64,000 nucleotides of DNA from Acidimicrobiaceae bacterium (GTDB lineage: Bacteria; Actinomycetota; Acidimicrobiia; Acidimicrobiales; RAAP-2): assembly GCA_003162475.1 (NCBI GenBank), contig PMOI01000009.1, positions 1 through 64,000 of the forward strand. The letters run 5' to 3'. Numbering within the stretch: position 1 is the stretch's first letter; every line of letters begins with the position of its first letter. Positions 1 through 8,318 of this stretch are shown piece after piece. A program made the position numbers and the translations under genes. The notes under the pieces were generated by a model. That model was not told the origin of the DNA and searched no databases. It saw only the letters and a program-made list of their open reading frames with translations.

Positions 1-20
1 TCCAGTTGAGCTACAGGGGC
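1..20 (-). tRNA. tRNA 5' end, truncated by window edge
   Basis: On the minus strand this reads as a 7-nt acceptor strand (GCCCCTG) followed by TA and the D-stem/loop start (GCTCAACTGGA), which is the canonical 5' part of a tRNA. The anticodon lies outside the window, so the isotype is unknown. The acceptor resembles some actinobacterial tRNA-Arg genes, but that is only a guess. It is divergent from tRNA-His, 78 bp away. Confidence 0.75.
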
Positions 21-97
21 GTAAATTAAAGCGTAGTGAACGAGTCCGTTGTCGATTGGGCAACACTGAAAATCACTGTGCAATAATGGCTGGTCTT

Positions 98-175
98 GGT
101 GGGCGTAGCTCAGTTGGTTAGAGCGCCAGGTTGTGGTCCTGGAGGTCGCGGGTTCGATCCCCGTCGCTCACCCCA
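98..175 (+). tRNA. tRNA-His(GTG)
   Basis: A full cloverleaf can be drawn. The acceptor GTGGGCG (99-105) pairs with CGCTCAC (165-171), and an extra G at 98 faces discriminator C172; this G-1:C73 pair is specific to tRNA-His. The anticodon stem CCAGG/CCTGG (126-130/138-142) encloses a loop with anticodon GTG at 133-135. A T-loop TTCGATC is present and CCA is encoded at 173-175. The next gene starts about 120 bp downstream. Confidence 0.96.
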
Positions 176-292
176 AAGAATGGCGTCGGCTTTTGGACTC
201 TGTCGCTCCGAGATCGGATGGTCAAGGGCCCTCTCTTCACGAGTAGATTTCGCTTTGGCGGTCCGACTGACGATCGCCACTGGGGGGTTCTT

Positions 293-1717
293 ATGACCAT
301 CGTTCGTGACTCGTTCTACATCAACGGCGAGTGGGTGAAAGCCACGTCGGGTGAAACGCTTGAGGTCACGTCCTCGGGCACCGGTGAGCTCTTCGCGACT
401 GTTCCCGCGGGGACGGTCGAAGAGGCCAACCGTGCCGTTGAGGCTGCCGCGGCAGCTTTCAACGGCTGGTCCAACACCAGCCCCAAGGAGCGTGGCGAGT
501 TCTTGATGCGTATCTCGGAAAAACTCGCCGAGCGAAGTGACGAGATCGCGCTCGTCATCGCGAACGAAGTTGGCATGCCACTGATGCTGGCGAAGGGAAT
601 CCAATTGGGACTTCCCACGATGACCTTTGGCGACAACGCGCAGCGCGCCATGGATTTCGTGTGGGAAGAGGAAGTCGGTAACTCCACTCTGGTTCGTGAA
701 CCCGTAGGCGTCGTCGCGGCGATCACACCGTGGAACTATCCCCTGCACCAAATCGCGAACAAGGTTGCCGCGTCGCTCGCCGCCGGTTGCACGATCGTGG
801 TAAAGCCCAGTGAGGTCGCGCCGGTCAACGCCTTTCTTCTTGCCGACATCATTCACGACGTCGGATTGCCCAAGGGCGTCTTCAACTTGGTGACGGGACT
901 CGGACCCGTGGTCGGCGAAGCGATCGTCGCGCACCCGAAGACCGACATGGTCTCCTTCACGGGTTCCACTCGCGCCGGCAAGCGTGTCATGCAACTCGCC
1001 GCGGAGAAAGTGATGCGCGTCTCGCTCGAACTCGGTGGCAAGTCAGCCAACATCATTCTCGATGACGCGGACCTCGCGAAAGCTGTGAGTGACGGCGTAT
1101 TCAAGTGTTATTTGAACTCTGGACAAACGTGCTCGGCACTGACGAGAATGGTCGTGCCGCGTTCGCGCTTGAGTGAAGTCGAAGACATCGCCGTCGCCAC
1201 CGCCGCGGGCTTCATGCCCGAAGATCCGATCACGGGATCAAGTCTCCTTGGACCGTTAGTGAGCGCCACCCAGCAGAAGCGAGTGCGTGACTATATAACT
1301 AAGGGCGTCGACGAAGGCGCTCGACTTATCACCGGTGGGATTACGCCGCCCGATGGACTCGAAAAGGGTTACTACGTTGCTCCGACCGTATTCTCCGACG
1401 TACGAAACGACATGACCATCGCGCAAGAGGAGATCTTCGGTCCCGTTCTGTCCATCATCCCCTACGACACCGAAGAGGAAGCGATCGCGATAGCCAACGA
1501 CTCCAACTACGGTCTCGCCGGTGGTGTCTGGGCGGGCAGCGATGAGAAAGCCTTCGAAGTTGCGCGCAAGATTCGTACGGGACAAGTCGAGATTAACGGC
1601 GGCGCTTTCAACGTCGTCGCACCCTTCGGCGGCTACAAGCAGTCGGGCATCGGACGCGAACTCGGCAAGTACGGCTTCGAAGAGTTTCTCGAAGTTAAGG
1701 CCATCCAACACAACTAG
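293..1717 (+). CDS. Aldehyde dehydrogenase (NAD(P)+-dependent, ALDH superfamily)
   Basis: This 474-residue cytoplasmic enzyme should oxidise an aldehyde to the carboxylic acid with NAD(P)+. The length is normal for the family. Visible landmarks are TPWNYP near residue 145, the cofactor-binding KPSE near 171, FTGSTRAG near 222 (nucleotide-binding loop), the general-base Glu in ELGGKSA near 246, the catalytic Cys280 in GQTCSA, and EEIFGP in the C-terminal third. The ATG at 293 follows a G-rich stretch that can serve as ribosome binding site and begins right at the conserved N-terminus; upstream in-frame sequence would run into tRNA-His. The gene lies alone between two tRNAs, so its substrate cannot be inferred from context. 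Confidence 0.95.
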   Translation: MTIVRDSFYINGEWVKATSGETLEVTSSGTGELFATVPAGTVEEANRAVEAAAAAFNGWSNTSPKERGEFLMRISEKLAERSDEIALVIANEVGMPLMLAKGIQLGLPTMTFGDNAQRAMDFVWEEEVGNSTLVREPVGVVAAITPWNYPLHQIANKVAASLAAGCTIVVKPSEVAPVNAFLLADIIHDVGLPKGVFNLVTGLGPVVGEAIVAHPKTDMVSFTGSTRAGKRVMQLAAEKVMRVSLELGGKSANIILDDADLAKAVSDGVFKCYLNSGQTCSALTRMVVPRSRLSEVEDIAVATAAGFMPEDPITGSSLLGPLVSATQQKRVRDYITKGVDEGARLITGGITPPDGLEKGYYVAPTVFSDVRNDMTIAQEEIFGPVLSIIPYDTEEEAIAIANDSNYGLAGGVWAGSDEKAFEVARKIRTGQVEINGGAFNVVAPFGGYKQSGIGRELGKYGFEEFLEVKAIQHN

Positions 1718-1757
1718 TCCTCAAAGTACCGGCGTGATGGCGGTATAGACTCATCAC

Positions 1758-1833
1758 GCGCCGGTAGCTCAATTGGCAGAGCATTTGACTCTTAATCAAC
1801 AGGTTCCGGGTTCAAGTCCCGGCCGGCGCACCA
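1758..1833 (+). tRNA. tRNA-Lys(CTT), target of the downstream integrations
   Basis: Acceptor GCGCCGG (1758-1764) pairs with CCGGCGC (1823-1829). The discriminator is A1830, with encoded CCA at 1831-1833. The D-arm is GCTC/GAGC, the T-arm CCGGG/CCCGG with loop TTCAAGT, and the anticodon CTT is in the loop after TTTGA. The outermost anticodon-stem pair is a T-C mismatch. Its 3' portion recurs four times downstream as near-perfect direct repeats, and an IS481-type element is inserted right behind its CCA end without damaging the gene. Confidence 0.94.
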
Positions 1834-1839
1834 TTCAAA
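1825..1839 (+). repeat. 15-bp target-site duplication, left copy
   Basis: GGCGCACCATTCAAA spans the last acceptor bases and CCA of tRNA-Lys plus six flanking bases. It is repeated exactly at 3234-3248 on the other side of the IS481-type element. Because the copy includes the tRNA 3' end, the insertion left the tRNA intact. Confidence 0.85.
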
Positions 1840-3233
1840 TGTATTAATTCGGTTCCGACTAGACAAAAGACCTTCGGGACCTCCTTTACAGAACTTCGGG
1901 ACCTGCTTGACAGAGTTTCAGGACCTCCTTGACACCCAGCCGCCACCGGCCTTGGCTCTAGACGAGCGGGAGGTGGCCCAATGCTTTGGGAGTCAAGCAA
2001 AATGGAGCAGCGTTACGACGCCGTGCTCGGCGTCATCAGGGATGGTTTCACGGTCACCGAGGTGGCCCAGAAGTTCGGCGTGAGTCGCCAAGCGGTGCAC
2101 TCGTGGCTCAAACGTTACGAAGAAGGCGGCCTCGAGGCACTCGCCGAACAGTCGTCGCGACCCGCGACGTCGCCCACGCAAATGAACTCGAAGGTCGAAG
2201 CGCGCGTCTTGGAGTTGCGTCGCCACCACCCCAGTTGGGGTCCGGTGCGCCTCTGTTATCAACTGCGACGCGAAGGCGTCACGCCGTTGCCCTCGGAGTC
2301 GTCGATCTACCGCGCGCTGCGCCGCAGCGGGCTCATCGAGGAGAAGGCCAAGCGCAAGAAACTCCCGACCTACAAGCGCTGGGAACGCGGCCGGCCCATG
2401 GAGCTCTGGCAGATGGACGTCGAGGGCGGCGTGCTCTTAGAAGACGGCACCGAGTGCAAGATCTTGACGGGCATCGACGACCACTCGCGCTTCATGGTGT
2501 GCGCGGGGATCATGACGCGCGCGATCAGCCGTCAGGTGTGTGGTCACCTCGCCGCGGCCCTCGAGCACTACGGCGCGCCCGAGGAGATCTTGACCGACAA
2601 CGGCAAGGTCTTCACGAATCGCTTCGGGCTCACGCCCACCGAGGTGCTCTTCGACCGGATCTGTCGCGACAACGGAGTCAACCATCTCCTCACCGCGCCG
2701 TTCTCGCCCACCACCACCGGCAAGATCGAGCGCTTCCACCGGACGCTTCGTCACGAGTTCCTCACCGCGCGGGTCTTTTCTTCGTTAGAGACGGCGCAAC
2801 GAGAACTCGACGCCTGGATCAACGACTACAACACGAACCGTCCCCACCAGAGCCTGAAGATGGCCACGCCGTCGGACCGCTTCTACCGACGGCGCGACAA
2901 AGTTCCCTCACCACCGCTCAACCTGAAGGCGCTCGACGATCGAAACGGCGACGACTGGGTCGCTCGGACGATCTCGGTGAACGGCATCATCTCGGTCTCG
3001 AACCAGGTCTTCAGCTGCGGCAAGCAGCGCAGTGGTCACCTCGTCGACGTGCACGTCCTCGACACGTTGCTGCAGGTCTGGGACAGCAACGAACTTATTA
3101 AGACCGTGCCGCGAACAACGAAAGGAGAAATCCGGAAAAAGAAAGCAGAACCACACCGAAAGAGGGTTAAATAAAGACAAAGTGTCAAGCATGTCCTGAC
3201 CCTATTTAGTCAAGCAACTCCCGGAGTCTCACA
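1840..3233 (+). mobile_element. IS481-family insertion sequence (1394 bp)
   Basis: The element starts with TGT at 1840 and ends with ACA at 3233, is flanked by a perfect 15-bp duplication (1825-1839 and 3234-3248), and holds one DDE transposase gene. The family is known for TGT...ACA ends and variable target duplications of up to about 15 bp. The left end carries three copies of a roughly 22-bp motif (TTCGGGACCT...TTNACA) at exact 22-bp spacing (1873, 1895, 1917). The right end has an inverted relative, TGTCAAGCATGTCCTGA, at 3183-3199. These are probably transposase-binding sites. The terminal inverted repeats are imperfect beyond the first bases. Confidence 0.85.
1981..3174 (+). CDS. IS481-family transposase (DDE/rve integrase fold)
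   Basis: This 397-residue transposase cuts and joins the ends of the surrounding insertion sequence. A helix-turn-helix lies near residues 22-47 (VTEVAQKFGVSRQAVHSWLK) and a second DNA-binding region near 70-125. The rve catalytic core has D146 (WQMDVEGG), D206 (LTDNGKVF) and E250 (GKIERFH), which form the DDE triad. The C-terminus is strongly basic. The ATG at 1981 follows GGGAGGTGG at good spacing; the second ATG at 2002 is a poorer alternative. No frameshift or stop is visible, so the enzyme could be active. Confidence 0.93.
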   Translation: MLWESSKMEQRYDAVLGVIRDGFTVTEVAQKFGVSRQAVHSWLKRYEEGGLEALAEQSSRPATSPTQMNSKVEARVLELRRHHPSWGPVRLCYQLRREGVTPLPSESSIYRALRRSGLIEEKAKRKKLPTYKRWERGRPMELWQMDVEGGVLLEDGTECKILTGIDDHSRFMVCAGIMTRAISRQVCGHLAAALEHYGAPEEILTDNGKVFTNRFGLTPTEVLFDRICRDNGVNHLLTAPFSPTTTGKIERFHRTLRHEFLTARVFSSLETAQRELDAWINDYNTNRPHQSLKMATPSDRFYRRRDKVPSPPLNLKALDDRNGDDWVARTISVNGIISVSNQVFSCGKQRSGHLVDVHVLDTLLQVWDSNELIKTVPRTTKGEIRKKKAEPHRKRVK

Positions 3234-3248
3234 GGCGCACCATTCAAA
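3234..3248 (+). repeat. 15-bp target-site duplication, right copy
   Basis: This is an exact copy of 1825-1839. It contains the acceptor end and CCA of tRNA-Lys but no T-arm, which separates it from the integrase-type repeats further downstream. The following 120 bp (3249-3368) hold two small inverted repeats (3307-3325 and 3326-3339) just beyond the 3' end of the minus-strand permease gene. They could act as a weak terminator. Confidence 0.85.
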
Positions 3249-3368
3249 TTTTTTGTGAAGTAGTTGCTGATTCGTCCTGCATCAGTATTGGGTGCACAGA
3301 CACGTAGTAACGGGTGACGCGTTACACAGTAACAACTGTTCTGTGAAATTTTTTGCCGTGGTCCCCCG

Positions 3369-5909
3369 CTACTCAGCTCGAAGAACGAGAGCGGCCGGCG
3401 TGCGCGCGGCGCTGCGCCCGGGTAACGCCGCAACGAGGTTGGCGAACACCAGCGTCCCGACGCCCACGAAAAGCACCGACAAGACCGGCACGGTGGGGTC
3501 CGGAACTGCGTTGATACTTCGGGCGAACAGGGTCCACAGTTCTCGTCCGATGATGATGCCCAGCGGTATCCCCACCACCACCCCCACCAGCGCCGTCGTC
3601 GTCGACTGCCACGCGACGACGGCGGCCAACTGGCGACGAGTGAAGCCGAGAGTTTTCAGCATCGCCAGGTCTCGCCGTCGCCGGCGCACCGACGAGGCGA
3701 GGGTGAGCCCGAGCGCGAGTATCGCGCCGACGGCCAGTCCGACCGCCAGGATGACCGGCGTGGAACCGACGCTTCGGTAGTTCACGATCTGGACGGGTTG
3801 TAACACGCCCAGCACCGAGACGCTATTGCCGAAGGTGTTCTTGTCGGCGGCGAAAATCTTGTTGGCGGCTTTCGCGATGCGCTCCAAATCGGCCCGCCCG
3901 GCGCGGGCGCTCACGTCCGAGCGCATCCTGACGAACGCCAGTTGCGGGCCGTGAAGATTCGGGTCGGCGCCATAGTTGATGTACCCCGCCGGGAAGACGC
4001 CAAGGGGAAGAATGGCCCCGGTGCCCATGGACGTGTGTTCGGCGATGTAACTGCTGTATCCCACCGCGGGCAGCGTGGCGGTCCCCACGATCAATAGTGC
4101 GGTGGGCTTGATGAACGCGGGAGCGTTCTTCTTGGTGCCCAGGCTGATGACGACGGTCTCGCCAACGTGCTTGTGCAACATCGCCATCGTGCCGGCGCCC
4201 AGCACGACCTGATGTTGGTTGTCGAGACCGTGTCCGGACAGGATCGGCGGGGCGACCTTGGCCCGCGCGCTTTCAATCAGGACCGGAACCTCCTGGCCGT
4301 CGATTTCCAAGTCGGTGGAGTCGGCGCCGCTCCACGCCATGATCTTCGGGTCGTGGTTCAGCAACGACACCGCCTTGGGCGGGATGTTGTTGTTTGGTTG
4401 TAGCAAATAGTCCCAGTTCCATCCGTAGAGCGCGGGACGCGAGATCAAGTTACTCAACCCGCTCGCGAAGGTGAGAGTGGTGACGACCAGGGCGACCGCG
4501 AGCGTCGTGCCGAAGAGCACCGACCGCACCGGCACCGCCGTGCGACCCTGCCCCGATTCCAGAGCGAAATGAACCCCGATGACGCCGGCCACCGGTAGTC
4601 CCGTCGCGTTCGCGCCGCGAAGGACCATCGACGGCCCCGCGAACGACCCGCCGGTGAGTAGGGTTCGATGAGATGCCCTCCAGTTTGCCTGTGCAATGGC
4701 GATCGCACTGAGACCAAGAATCAACACGGCGACCCCGACGCCGAACACGGTCCAGTCGATCGCGAATCTGCCGCCGGGGTAGACGGGGCGAACGGGGCCC
4801 AGCGGGGCGAACGGTGACAGAAGGGCCGCCACCGCGAAGGCCAGTAGGGTGCCGAATACCACCGCGACGAGCACGCCGAGGAGACCCTCGAAGGCCGCGG
4901 CGGCGGGACTGGTGCCCAGCGCGCGCAGTACGCGCCGGTCCTGCTCGCCCCGGCGTAACAGACGAGAGATGGCCTGGGCCGCCAGCACAAGACAGACCAG
5001 GGCAGCGATGGCGCCAAAGGCGCCCAGGGCCACCGACTCCGGTTTGATGGCCAATTCGACTTGGGACTCCACGCTCGATGTGACGTGGAACTCGTAGGCG
5101 GCTCCTCGCGGCACAACGCCAATCAGTTCACGTTCCACTTGGGTGATCGTTGCGCGGGCGTGGTCGATCTGTACGCCGTAGAGCGCCGGCACAAGTTCGC
5201 CCGGCTCCAGATGGTTGAGTTTTTGCATGAGGGCTTGGTCGAGGAAGACAGCGCCGAACGTCCGGTCAATGTCGTCCTGGACCACTTGCGTATTGGGCAC
5301 CACCAACCCCACCAACCGGACCTTGACCTTCAGGCGAGGGACTACGCGCGGGGAGCCAAAGTCCGGAGAATTTGTTTGCGCATTGGAGTAGAAGCCGAGC
5401 GGCACCATCTGGCCCACGCGCACCCCGAGGATGCGCGCCGCACTGGCCGTCATCACAAATTCGTCGGCCCGACGCGGATTTGCCAATCGGCCCTCCACGA
5501 CCGCGAGTCGGTCTTGAGTCAGCGTCATCCCGTCCAAGCTGCCCGTGGTGACGACGTTGGACAAGCTACTCAGTCGAGGAGCGCCGTTTGCCGCCAGCGG
5601 CACCATCTGTGGTCCGAGGGCCGTCACGACGCGCTCGACACCAGCCAAGTGGCTGATTGTTTTCGTCAACGAAAGGGTCTTGCCAGGGAACTGGGAGCTG
5701 CCGCTGAAAACGAACATCGTCAAGTCCGACGGATTGGTGCTGGCCAGAAATTGGGGATACGAGGATTGGGTTCGTCGAACCCCGGCGAGCGCGGCCATGC
5801 CAATACCGCCGATTAACCCAATGAGCAGCACCACCGTCAAGTAACCGGATAGCTGACGTGCGAACGTCGCTCGGTACCGGTACCAGGCGATTCGAAAGGC
5901 TTGACCCAT
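3369..5909 (-). CDS. FtsX/MacB-like ABC transporter permease (orphan paralogue A)
   Basis: This 846-residue integral membrane protein has a first membrane helix near residues 20-42, a large extracytoplasmic domain to about 275, several helices including the FtsX signature region near 300-340 (SRLLRRGEQDRRVLRALG), a second extracytoplasmic domain, and a C-terminal FtsX helix bundle preceded by the coupling-type motif RRRRRDLAMLKTLGF near 735. Such permeases work with a LolD/MacB-type ATPase in lipoprotein, peptide or drug export; none is adjacent. It is clearly related to the four permeases at 41467-54475, most visibly those starting at 49015 and 54475, and shares their upstream dyad. It probably entered the island by duplication of a chromosomal copy. 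Confidence 0.88.
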   Translation of the reverse strand: MGQAFRIAWYRYRATFARQLSGYLTVVLLIGLIGGIGMAALAGVRRTQSSYPQFLASTNPSDLTMFVFSGSSQFPGKTLSLTKTISHLAGVERVVTALGPQMVPLAANGAPRLSSLSNVVTTGSLDGMTLTQDRLAVVEGRLANPRRADEFVMTASAARILGVRVGQMVPLGFYSNAQTNSPDFGSPRVVPRLKVKVRLVGLVVPNTQVVQDDIDRTFGAVFLDQALMQKLNHLEPGELVPALYGVQIDHARATITQVERELIGVVPRGAAYEFHVTSSVESQVELAIKPESVALGAFGAIAALVCLVLAAQAISRLLRRGEQDRRVLRALGTSPAAAAFEGLLGVLVAVVFGTLLAFAVAALLSPFAPLGPVRPVYPGGRFAIDWTVFGVGVAVLILGLSAIAIAQANWRASHRTLLTGGSFAGPSMVLRGANATGLPVAGVIGVHFALESGQGRTAVPVRSVLFGTTLAVALVVTTLTFASGLSNLISRPALYGWNWDYLLQPNNNIPPKAVSLLNHDPKIMAWSGADSTDLEIDGQEVPVLIESARAKVAPPILSGHGLDNQHQVVLGAGTMAMLHKHVGETVVISLGTKKNAPAFIKPTALLIVGTATLPAVGYSSYIAEHTSMGTGAILPLGVFPAGYINYGADPNLHGPQLAFVRMRSDVSARAGRADLERIAKAANKIFAADKNTFGNSVSVLGVLQPVQIVNYRSVGSTPVILAVGLAVGAILALGLTLASSVRRRRRDLAMLKTLGFTRRQLAAVVAWQSTTTALVGVVVGIPLGIIIGRELWTLFARSINAVPDPTVPVLSVLFVGVGTLVFANLVAALPGRSAARTPAALVLRAE

Positions 5910-5987
5910 GAAACTACTTACCTCCGAGTACGCGCAGATGGACGAGTGCTCCCTCGAGTCTCATTTATAGGGTGGCCCGGTGCCAAC

Positions 5988-6025
5988 AAGGTGACCGCAC
6001 GAACTGGCCTCGTACTAGCACCCCT
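5988..6025 (-). promoter_or_regulatory. Bipartite conserved element upstream of FtsX permease A
   Basis: Plus-strand AAGGTGACCG (5988-5997) is followed 24 bp later, start to start, by GTACTAGCAC plus CCC (6012-6024). The same two blocks at the same spacing precede the permeases starting at 43950 and 49015. The CTAG-centred block is an imperfect dyad. Read in the gene direction, it lies about 103 bp upstream of the start codon. It may be an alternative-sigma promoter or an operator. Confidence 0.6.
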
Positions 6026-6270
6026 CATATCGTCCACCTAATGGTTGCCGGGGCCTAGATAATGAAAACGACCAAACCACCGACCTCAGGCTCTCAGCGA
6101 AAAACTACGACGAAGATCGACGCATCCTTGAAGTGCCCTGGAATTCTTATGAACTTGAGGGCAAGGCGACGGACGTGGAGAATGGACGACGAACGGCGCT
6201 GACAGAGTTTGCACGCGCAATAGGAGTACTTTCCTTGACCCCCGAACATTGGGTACTCATTACCTGGTGA
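6019..6270 (+). pseudogene. Open frame without a start codon (possible gene remnant)
   Basis: Between a stop at 6016-6018 and the TGA at 6268-6270 one frame stays open for 83 codons. It has protein-like composition, ending ...TALTEFARAIGVLSLTPEHWVLITW. No ATG is in frame and the only GTG or TTG codons are internal. It may be a 5'-truncated accessory gene or chance. It is the only coding-like stretch in the 680 bp between the permease and the next gene. No family is recognised. Confidence 0.3.
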
Positions 6271-6590
6271 CAGAAATGCCTACTCCGAACGACGCCATTC
6301 CGACGTCTGCGACTCGGTCACTCGCCAGTTAGATTATGTAAGTCGGCTCTCCGAAACGGACCTGAGAATGTACCTGTTGGGCTCTCCGTCCAAAAGTGTG
6401 ACATTCTGTTTTCCGTGGAAGTCAACTCTGAGATTTCCGATGAAAACCTTGCCGATATGAAAGGACGATGCGCCACCGCGAGTCCAGGTCCGTGGGCAAC
6501 GAGTCATTTTGGCGGGTCTAGATACTTCGGGCAACGTGACGAACAGAATTGCCAACTGGCGATTCGTGCCGATTCCGTGAGGACAAAACA

Positions 6591-6866
6591 ATGAGCGATG
6601 AAATACCCAGAGCTGAGCACGGCAAGATGGACAGCCGAACATCTCTGGCAGCCGAGTTCTTTGAGGCCACGAATGCGGAATTAACCCCCTTTGTAAGCGA
6701 CGAAGCTACTTGGTTTGACTTTGACTATCTTGATCGCGCGGAATTGGTCGAGGCTGTTCAAATGCATTATGGGCTGACCTTGGACGATGCCAGCCTGACG
6801 CTGCCGTTTTGGACCTTGCTCGATTACCTGAATGCCAATCGTCAGATTGTCGGACCAAGCATTTGA
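6591..6866 (+). CDS. Hypothetical acidic small protein
   Basis: This 91-residue protein is of unknown function. It is acidic, has no signal peptide or membrane helix, and its C-terminal half (EATWFDFDYLDRAELVEAVQ, then LTLDDASLTLPFWTLLDYL) looks like a compact helical domain. The ATG at 6591 follows GAGG 9 bases upstream; a TTG 42 bases earlier is less likely. The base composition is lower in GC than the permease next door, as usual for accessory genes. A minus-strand frame across the same bases looks like a shadow. No homologue comes to mind. Confidence 0.55.
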   Translation: MSDEIPRAEHGKMDSRTSLAAEFFEATNAELTPFVSDEATWFDFDYLDRAELVEAVQMHYGLTLDDASLTLPFWTLLDYLNANRQIVGPSI

Positions 6867-6973
6867 TTTCAACTTCTAAATCTGGCGAACAAGGCGCCAG
6901 TGCCTGGTACCAGACCTGTTGCGTCGGGTCTCCGGCTTGACAGACACAGGAGCATCAGGGATCGCACCTCGCA

Positions 6974-7384
6974 TCATTTTCGCCGCCAACTTGGTTCAAT
7001 ATGTTCGCCTCTACAAGCTTGGACATAACAGCGGCGATATCTCACTGATCGGACAAATGCAAGGACTGCGACGGCCAGCATCGTGAATGCTCCCGCTATG
7101 CCTATCCAGTGGACCGCCTGAAACTTAGAGATGACCAAAAACGCAATGCCAACGAACAGCGCGATGAACACCCTCAAGCCCCATCGAGTCCAAAGGATCC
7201 CGAACTGATTCGACTTGGAGATGATGCCGTCCCACTTTGTTTGATCCCGAAGCGCATTACGAATGTTTTTTCTTGCGTATTCTCCCGGATCAATGCCGCG
7301 CCCAATCAGTTCATCTTCTGAGACCCCGAAGAGATCAAGGAACTTCCGGCTCTCATCTTCGTGCTGTGATTCCGAGGTACTCAT
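6974..7384 (-). CDS. Small membrane protein, two predicted helices
   Basis: This 136-residue protein has a soluble, charged N-terminal half containing SEDELIGRGIDPGEYARKN, then two hydrophobic helices near residues 72-90 and 95-113 (FIALFVGIAFLVISKF and IGIAGAFTMLAVAVLAF), then a basic tail. This suggests an inner-membrane hairpin with both ends in the cytoplasm. The function is unknown. The ATG at 7384 is the first in frame. Nine bases upstream of the start there is a TATGG-N4-CCTAG sequence resembling the motif of the nearby LAL-associated operons. Confidence 0.6.
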   Translation of the reverse strand: MSTSESQHEDESRKFLDLFGVSEDELIGRGIDPGEYARKNIRNALRDQTKWDGIISKSNQFGILWTRWGLRVFIALFVGIAFLVISKFQAVHWIGIAGAFTMLAVAVLAFVRSVRYRRCYVQACRGEHIEPSWRRK

Positions 7385-7562
7385 GAATCAATTATGGACC
7401 GCCTAGTCGAGATTGAGTCATGGCGCTGTGTTCCATTGCAGAAGACGCCAGTCGGATTGTGCAGGTCGGCTCACCGATTTGAATCCAGGCGCTTGCCCTT
7501 GGTGTCGATCTCACCGACTCGGTGTTTGGACTGTTATTTTCTAAGCGTGAGTGAGCCGCGAT

Positions 7563-7967
7563 ATGCAAACGGGCGATGAATCGACGGGGTCCGGGGCTTC
7601 AATCCCAATTGGCATCGAAGCTGTCCGCGTAAATGAGGTATTGAAGGCAAAGTACTACGACTCAGCTGGCGTCAACTGGTGGTGGAACACGCCGAATTCT
7701 CACTTGGTTGGCAAGACCCCCCATCAAGCGTGGTTAAGCGAAATTGAACCTTCGGGTTCTTCTGAGGGGAATCTGATGACACCGCGGAGATCGAGCAATC
7801 AGGCGAGGGTGGAAACGATAAGTTCTCTCCCTTCTCTTCGAATGTTGGTTCGTCGTGCGATGACATCAACGCAACCTCTTGTCGCCCAATCACTTTGGCT
7901 CGAGGATGACAACTGGGATTTGCCGGACCGTCATTTCCTCGAAACCGGCGAAACTTGGGAAGCGTAG
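7563..7967 (+). CDS. Uncharacterised ORF, possibly a decayed antitoxin-like gene
   Basis: This short frame has a protein-like first half containing VNEVLKAKYYDSAGVNWWWNTPNSHL followed by VGKTPHQAWL. It faintly recalls the toxin-binding domain of Xre/MbcA/ParS antitoxins, where a W.NTP..L.GKTP pattern occurs. After about residue 70 the composition changes and the frame runs 78 bp into the convergent nitroreductase gene, so the original C-terminus may be lost through a frameshift. No partner toxin of the RES type is next to it. The ATG at 7563 has no clear ribosome binding site; a GTG at 7551 is in frame. Confidence 0.35.
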   Translation: MQTGDESTGSGASIPIGIEAVRVNEVLKAKYYDSAGVNWWWNTPNSHLVGKTPHQAWLSEIEPSGSSEGNLMTPRRSSNQARVETISSLPSLRMLVRRAMTSTQPLVAQSLWLEDDNWDLPDRHFLETGETWEA

Positions 7968-8318
7968 CTTCTGTAGGGTCCAGACCTCTTCTCGTTCTTC
8001 GCCGAGTGCGGCGGATGCACGAAACCGGCGTGACTCAATCCCAATCTCCGCGCTGACGTCCGGGTTTACGACCAGGTTGAAGTACCAGTCAGGGTGAGTT
8101 GACGCACCATTCGCAGTAGCGAACACCGCGACCTTGCCGTTCATAAGGTCTTGATACATCAAGGGATTGATACGTTCTTCACCGGTACGGGCACCAATCG
8201 TGTGGAGCAACAGCAAGGGCGATCCCGCGAAAGGCCCGCCAGGCTTGCCCGCGTTGGCGCGAAACTCTTCAATCATCTTGCGATTCCACTCGTGAAGTTC
8301 GTCTATTGGCGAACTCAT
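7890..8318 (-). CDS. Deazaflavin (F420)-dependent nitroreductase family protein
   Basis: This 142-residue protein is of the DDN/FDOR type, with the pattern LLLLHTIGARTGEERINPLMY near residues 35-55, then a central GASTHPDWYFNLVVNPDV and a C-terminal IPVVIL strand, all typical of the split-barrel fold. Members reduce or bind substrates using F420H2, flavin or related cofactors; the substrate here is unknown. It is the last gene of a five-gene minus-strand operon and its ATG overlaps the stop of the MFS gene by 4 bp. It supports an F420-making host. Confidence 0.88.
   Translation of the reverse strand: MSSPIDELHEWNRKMIEEFRANAGKPGGPFAGSPLLLLHTIGARTGEERINPLMYQDLMNGKVAVFATANGASTHPDWYFNLVVNPDVSAEIGIESRRFRASAALGEEREEVWTLQKLRFPSFAGFEEMTVRQIPVVILEPK

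Noticed and set aside
110..994. Long minus-strand frame antisense to the aldehyde dehydrogenase
   Set aside because: No family features, and it runs through tRNA-His; it is a codon-bias shadow of the real gene.
3234..3248. A fifth tRNA-derived integration site behind the IS
   Set aside because: Only the last nine tRNA bases are present and the same 15 bp flank the IS on the other side, which is fully explained as the IS target duplication.
5061..5816. 251-residue plus-strand frame inside permease A
   Set aside because: Shadow of the FtsX gene, with His/Arg-rich composition typical of antisense frames in GC-rich DNA.
6334..6642. 102-residue minus-strand frame
   Set aside because: It starts inside the better-supported 6591 gene and its first half is Cys/Arg/Trp-rich without a family pattern.
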